Shown here in pieces: positions 24,331 to 27,173 of a stretch of DNA of 27,173 nt (position 1 is its first letter; each line of letters starts with the position of its first letter). The translations under genes were made by a program, and so were the position numbers. Source of the DNA: Armatimonadetes bacterium UBA5352 (lineage in GTDB: Bacteria; Armatimonadota; Zipacnadia; Zipacnadales; UBA5352); assembly GCA_002411015.1 (NCBI GenBank), contig DHPY01000112.1, forward strand, positions 19,799 through 46,971, read 5' to 3'. A model generated the notes under the pieces. That model worked only from the letters and a program-made list of their open reading frames with translations. It was not told the origin of the DNA and searched no databases.

Positions 24331-25716
24331 ATGCCACTTGACTTTGAGCACCTGATGGGCGATTACCATGGCTGCTACGGCGCGGCCCTCGATGCCGGAC
24401 AGGCGTATCTTCGCGCATCGGCACAGGCTGCCCTTCTTAAGCGCGTCGGAACCACTGTCAATGAGGTCCCCGCCCCCGTCTGTCCCGACAAGCGCTGGTT
24501 CCAGCGCTCCTACGGCCGCTGCGTGACTGATGCGCCCGAGGACCTGCTGATCGGCGAGGGGCTCTTCTACCTCACCGAGCAGCGCAAGCTCTTCCTCGAC
24601 TGTACCGCCGGGCATTACCAGATGACCTGGGGCTACGATCACCCGGAGCTGACCGCGCTGCTGCGTGACGGCATTGAGCGCGGGATCGTCTGGGACAACC
24701 ACTCGAACATCCCCTCCGCGCCGGTCAAGCGCCTCACGGAGAAGCTCGTGATGCTCGCCACCCCCGGCAGGAGCCTCGATGAACTGCAGGATGACCCGGC
24801 GAGTCTCAACACGGTCCTCGCGGGCGTGGCCACCGGGAGCGTCGCCTGCGCGGCGGCGATGAAGATGATGCTCCTGCACCACTCCGGCGCCGGCGAGCCG
24901 GCCTTCGTGGTGCTCGACGGCAACTACCACGGCACCGACCTCTTCGCCCAGCGCCTGCGCGGGATGTGGCCGGATATCTTCTGCAACGTGAAGGTCGTGG
25001 CGGTGCAGCCGAACGACCCGGAGGAGCTCTGCGCCGTCTTTGCCGAGCACGGCGAGAACGTCGCGGGCTTCTGGGCGGAGCCTGTGATGATGAACCGCGA
25101 GGCGATCCTCGTCCAGCCGGGCTACCTGCACCTCGCGCGGGAGCTGTGCGATGAGAACGGCGCGCTCATGGCGGTGGACGAGATCCAGACCGGCTTCTGG
25201 TTCCCGGAGGTCATCTACTGTGCCCGCATCGGCCTGCAACCGGACTTCGTGGTGCTCGGCAAGGGCATGACGGCGGGCTTCCATCCGCTGGCGGCGCTGG
25301 TCTACCGCGGGAAGCTCGATGTGCTGGAGCAGTATGACGCGATCTCCACGAACGGAAACGCCGCGCTGGCCGCGCTCGTGGCGCTCGGGTGCATCGCGCT
25401 GATCGAGCGAAACGCGCGGGAGATCGAGCGCATCGGCCGCGCCTGGCACCGCGCGATGGAGGAGATCGCGGCTGAGTTCGCCGATCGGCTCGTGGAGGCG
25501 CGCGGGATCGGGCACATGTCGGGGCTGAAGTTCCGTGATCGTGAGGACTGCCTGAGCTTCCATCGGCGGGCGGTCGAGCGGGGCCTGTGGCTGCGCGCGC
25601 ACGCCTACCACGAGGGGCACTCGACGGTCCTGACGAAGTTCGCGCTGCCGATGGGTGAGCGGGCCGTGGATTGGACCGCGGAGGCGCTGCGCGGGCTGCT
25701 GCGGGAACGGCGGTAG
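24331..25716 (+). CDS. Class-III PLP-dependent aminotransferase, divergent
   Basis: This 461-residue protein is of the ornithine/GABA aminotransferase and glutamate-semialdehyde mutase fold (class III). The PLP aspartate is Asp283 in VDEIQTGFW and the Schiff-base lysine is Lys311 in LGKGMTAGF. NYHG, which stacks on the cofactor, is kept. The common SGTEA motif is replaced by ATGSVACAAAMK, so the substrate may differ from characterised members; whether it transaminates or isomerises cannot be told. The start is ATG 24331, with GAGAGG ten bases upstream. A dispersed repeat begins at its stop codon. An amidohydrolase gene follows, perhaps in the same pathway. Confidence 0.88.
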   Translation: MPLDFEHLMGDYHGCYGAALDAGQAYLRASAQAALLKRVGTTVNEVPAPVCPDKRWFQRSYGRCVTDAPEDLLIGEGLFYLTEQRKLFLDCTAGHYQMTWGYDHPELTALLRDGIERGIVWDNHSNIPSAPVKRLTEKLVMLATPGRSLDELQDDPASLNTVLAGVATGSVACAAAMKMMLLHHSGAGEPAFVVLDGNYHGTDLFAQRLRGMWPDIFCNVKVVAVQPNDPEELCAVFAEHGENVAGFWAEPVMMNREAILVQPGYLHLARELCDENGALMAVDEIQTGFWFPEVIYCARIGLQPDFVVLGKGMTAGFHPLAALVYRGKLDVLEQYDAISTNGNAALAALVALGCIALIERNAREIERIGRAWHRAMEEIAAEFADRLVEARGIGHMSGLKFRDREDCLSFHRRAVERGLWLRAHAYHEGHSTVLTKFALPMGERAVDWTAEALRGLLRERR

Positions 25717-25735
25717 GACGGCAACAGGATTCCGG
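25713..25735 (+). repeat. Partial CAGGAT-box repeat at aminotransferase stop
   Basis: The 23 bases from 25713, which include the TAG stop codon, match 25759-25781 in the first full unit exactly. The match then breaks off. The repeat therefore supplies or overlaps the gene's stop codon. Confidence 0.85.
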
Positions 25736-25742
25736 TCGTGGT

Positions 25743-25866
25743 GCGGGCGCCCTCGCCAGTAGGACGGCAACAGGATTCCGGCTACGCCGGACAGGATGTT
25801 ACGGCAACGGCACAGGATGCGGCGGAACGGCTTGGGTAGGGGGACGGCATTTGGGACGTTTGTGGG
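25743..25866 (+). repeat. 124-bp tandem repeat, unit 1
   Basis: This is the first of two adjacent 124-bp units. CAGGAT boxes lie at 25771, 25792 and 25813, exactly 21 bp apart. A hairpin with a 6-bp stem (TCCGGC/GCCGGA, loop TAC) lies between the first two. The architecture matches the deoC-recO repeat. Confidence 0.9.
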
Positions 25867-25990
25867 GCGGGCGCCCTCGCCAGTAGGACGGCAACAGGAT
25901 TCCGGCTGCGCCGGACAGGATGTTACGGCAACGGCACAGGATACGGCGGAACGGCTTGGGTAGGGGGACGGCATTTGGGACGTCTGTGGG
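25867..25990 (+). repeat. 124-bp tandem repeat, unit 2
   Basis: The second unit differs from the first at about three bases, one of them in the hairpin loop (TGC instead of TAC). Boxes lie at 25895, 25916 and 25937, again 21 bp apart. The start of a third unit (GCGGGC) follows at 25991 and then diverges. Confidence 0.9.
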
Positions 25991-26034
25991 GCGGGCACGA
26001 CGAGCAGGCTGCATCGGGTCCGGAGGCATGTGCG

Positions 26035-26055
26035 GGCGAGGGCGCCCGCACCACG
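26035..26055 (-). repeat. 21-bp inverted copy closing the repeat block
   Basis: These 21 bases are the exact reverse complement of 25737-25757 at the left of the block. The tandem units are thus enclosed by perfect 21-bp inverted repeats 319 bp apart end to end. No clear target-site duplication is seen outside. Confidence 0.85.
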
Positions 26056-26078
26056 GAAGTGCGAAAGGCTGGGGGATC

Positions 26079-27122
26079 ATGAACCACCCATACTTCGAGT
26101 ACAACGACGTTGACCGGCGCTTCTTTGAGGAGCGGCTGGAGCCATGGCTGCCGGAGAGGCTCTTCGACGCACACCGGCATGTGCAGCTTCCCGAGCACCT
26201 CGATGAGTCGCAGCCCGCGTACGAGCGGGGCGCGTTTCCGGCGGGGATCGCGGGCCCCGAGTCAGTGGAGATGGCGCGCCTCGGCTACGCGATCATGTTC
26301 CCCGGGCGCAACGTTGAGATGCTCGCCTTCGGCTCACCGCAGAGCAACGTGCGCGCGGAGGCGAACAACGCGTGGGTGTCGAGCCAGTTCGAGGGCACGC
26401 TCTCGTGCGGGCTGGCGCTCAACCGACCGGACTGGGAGCCGGAGACGCTGCTGCGTGAGCTGCGCCGCCCGGCGATCATCGGCGCCAAGCCCTACGAGCG
26501 CCTCATCGCCGACTTCGAGGGCGGTGACGCGAGCGTCTTCGACCTGATGCCGCACCACCAGCTTGAGGTGCTCGATGAGCTGGGAGCGTGGCTGACGCTG
26601 CACCTCCCGCGCAAGGAGCGGCTCGCCGACCGGAACAACCTGCTGGAGATCGCGGAGTTGCGCGCGCGCTACCCGAACGTGGTGCTGGTGATCGCACACC
26701 TCGGGCGGTCTTACGCCGGCCGCTACGCCCGCGAGGGCTTCCCGGCGCTGGCGGAGGACCCGGGCATCCTCTTCGACAACTCGGCGGTGCTGAACCCGGC
26801 GGTGCATGCGCTGGCCCTCGATCGGTTCGGGCCGGAGCGGATCATGTGGGCCTCAGACCAGCCGATCTTCTACATGCGCGGCAGGCGGCGCTGGGAGGGC
26901 GATCGCTACATCAACCTCACAAGCGGCGATTACGCGTGGAACACCGACCGGCAGCCTCCCGAGATCGAGGCAACCTACACGCTCTCGCTCTACGAGGCGA
27001 TGGCGGCCTGCGCGGACACGATCTTCGCGCTGGGCTACGGCGCGGCTGAGGTCGAGGCGGTCTTCCACGGCAACGCGCGGGCGAAGATCGCGGAGGTCCT
27101 GGCGCGCAAGGAGGCGTGGTGA
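26079..27122 (+). CDS. Amidohydrolase-2 family protein
   Basis: This 347-residue TIM-barrel metal hydrolase or decarboxylase belongs to the amidohydrolase-2 family. Metal-site residues are HxH (His32 and His34 in FDAHRHV), His175 in LTLHLPR, His207 in VIAHLGR and Asp260 in MWASDQP. Members act on lactones, carboxylated rings or sugar acids; the substrate here is unknown. The start is ATG 26079, with GGGGGA four bases upstream. It follows the aminotransferase after the repeat block, so the two may share a pathway, though the block separates them by 362 bp. The last 51 bases of the window carry no recognisable feature. Confidence 0.85.
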   Translation: MNHPYFEYNDVDRRFFEERLEPWLPERLFDAHRHVQLPEHLDESQPAYERGAFPAGIAGPESVEMARLGYAIMFPGRNVEMLAFGSPQSNVRAEANNAWVSSQFEGTLSCGLALNRPDWEPETLLRELRRPAIIGAKPYERLIADFEGGDASVFDLMPHHQLEVLDELGAWLTLHLPRKERLADRNNLLEIAELRARYPNVVLVIAHLGRSYAGRYAREGFPALAEDPGILFDNSAVLNPAVHALALDRFGPERIMWASDQPIFYMRGRRRWEGDRYINLTSGDYAWNTDRQPPEIEATYTLSLYEAMAACADTIFALGYGAAEVEAVFHGNARAKIAEVLARKEAW

Positions 27123-27173
27123 GGGTGCGCCCCTCCCCGCTCGATCCCTCCTCCCCCTGCACGCCGCAAACGA

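Noticed and set aside
24247..25998. 583-codon open frame on the minus strand across the aminotransferase and repeats
   Set aside because: It is antisense to a gene with clear class-III motifs, and much of its N-terminus is repeat translation with low complexity.

Overview
The window is a high-GC bacterial chromosome segment with dense genes and G/C-rich third codon positions. No rRNA, tRNA, phage, transposase or CRISPR array was seen. Two Gfo/Idh/MocA oxidoreductases, a PolX-type polymerase, RecO and a Tad pilus locus with CpaB/CpaC/CpaE/CpaF-like genes fit a free-living bacterium. The lineage cannot be fixed from sequence alone; an Armatimonadota-like or other little-cultured high-GC phylum is my low-confidence guess.

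Left part (1-9783). The minus-strand end of an unrecognised protein runs off the left edge. Then, all on the plus strand: two Gfo/Idh/MocA oxidoreductases; two unrecognised membrane proteins; a TrpC-like TIM-barrel protein that has lost most of its catalytic residues, coupled to deoC; recO overlapping polX; and a small protein with a sigma-region-4-like helix-turn-helix and a Cys-rich tail. A 76-bp repeat, present twice, lies between deoC and recO and obscures the recO start.

Central part (9985-23943), all minus strand. This is a Tad/Flp pilus locus read from right to left: promoter, flp pilin (54 aa), tadV/cpaA prepilin peptidase, tadE, tadG, cpaB, cpaC secretin with four BON-like modules, cpaE/tadZ, tadA/cpaF ATPase, tadB and tadC. 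A soluble histidine kinase and an OmpR-type response regulator follow directly. The peptidase matures the pilins, CpaF powers assembly, TadB/TadC form the inner-membrane platform, CpaC is the outer-membrane channel, and CpaE probably localises the machine. Three candidate sigma70-type promoters are visible: before flp, between tadE and tadG, and between tadG and cpaB.

Right part (24331-27122), plus strand. A divergent class-III aminotransferase is followed by a repeat block and an amidohydrolase-2 family protein. The repeat block holds two 124-bp tandem units and is related to the deoC-recO repeat. Both loci share a unit of three CAGGAT boxes about 21 bp apart, the first two flanking a small hairpin, and both start at the stop codon of the upstream gene. 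This dispersed repeat and the catalytically stripped TrpC-like protein are the most unusual items in the window.
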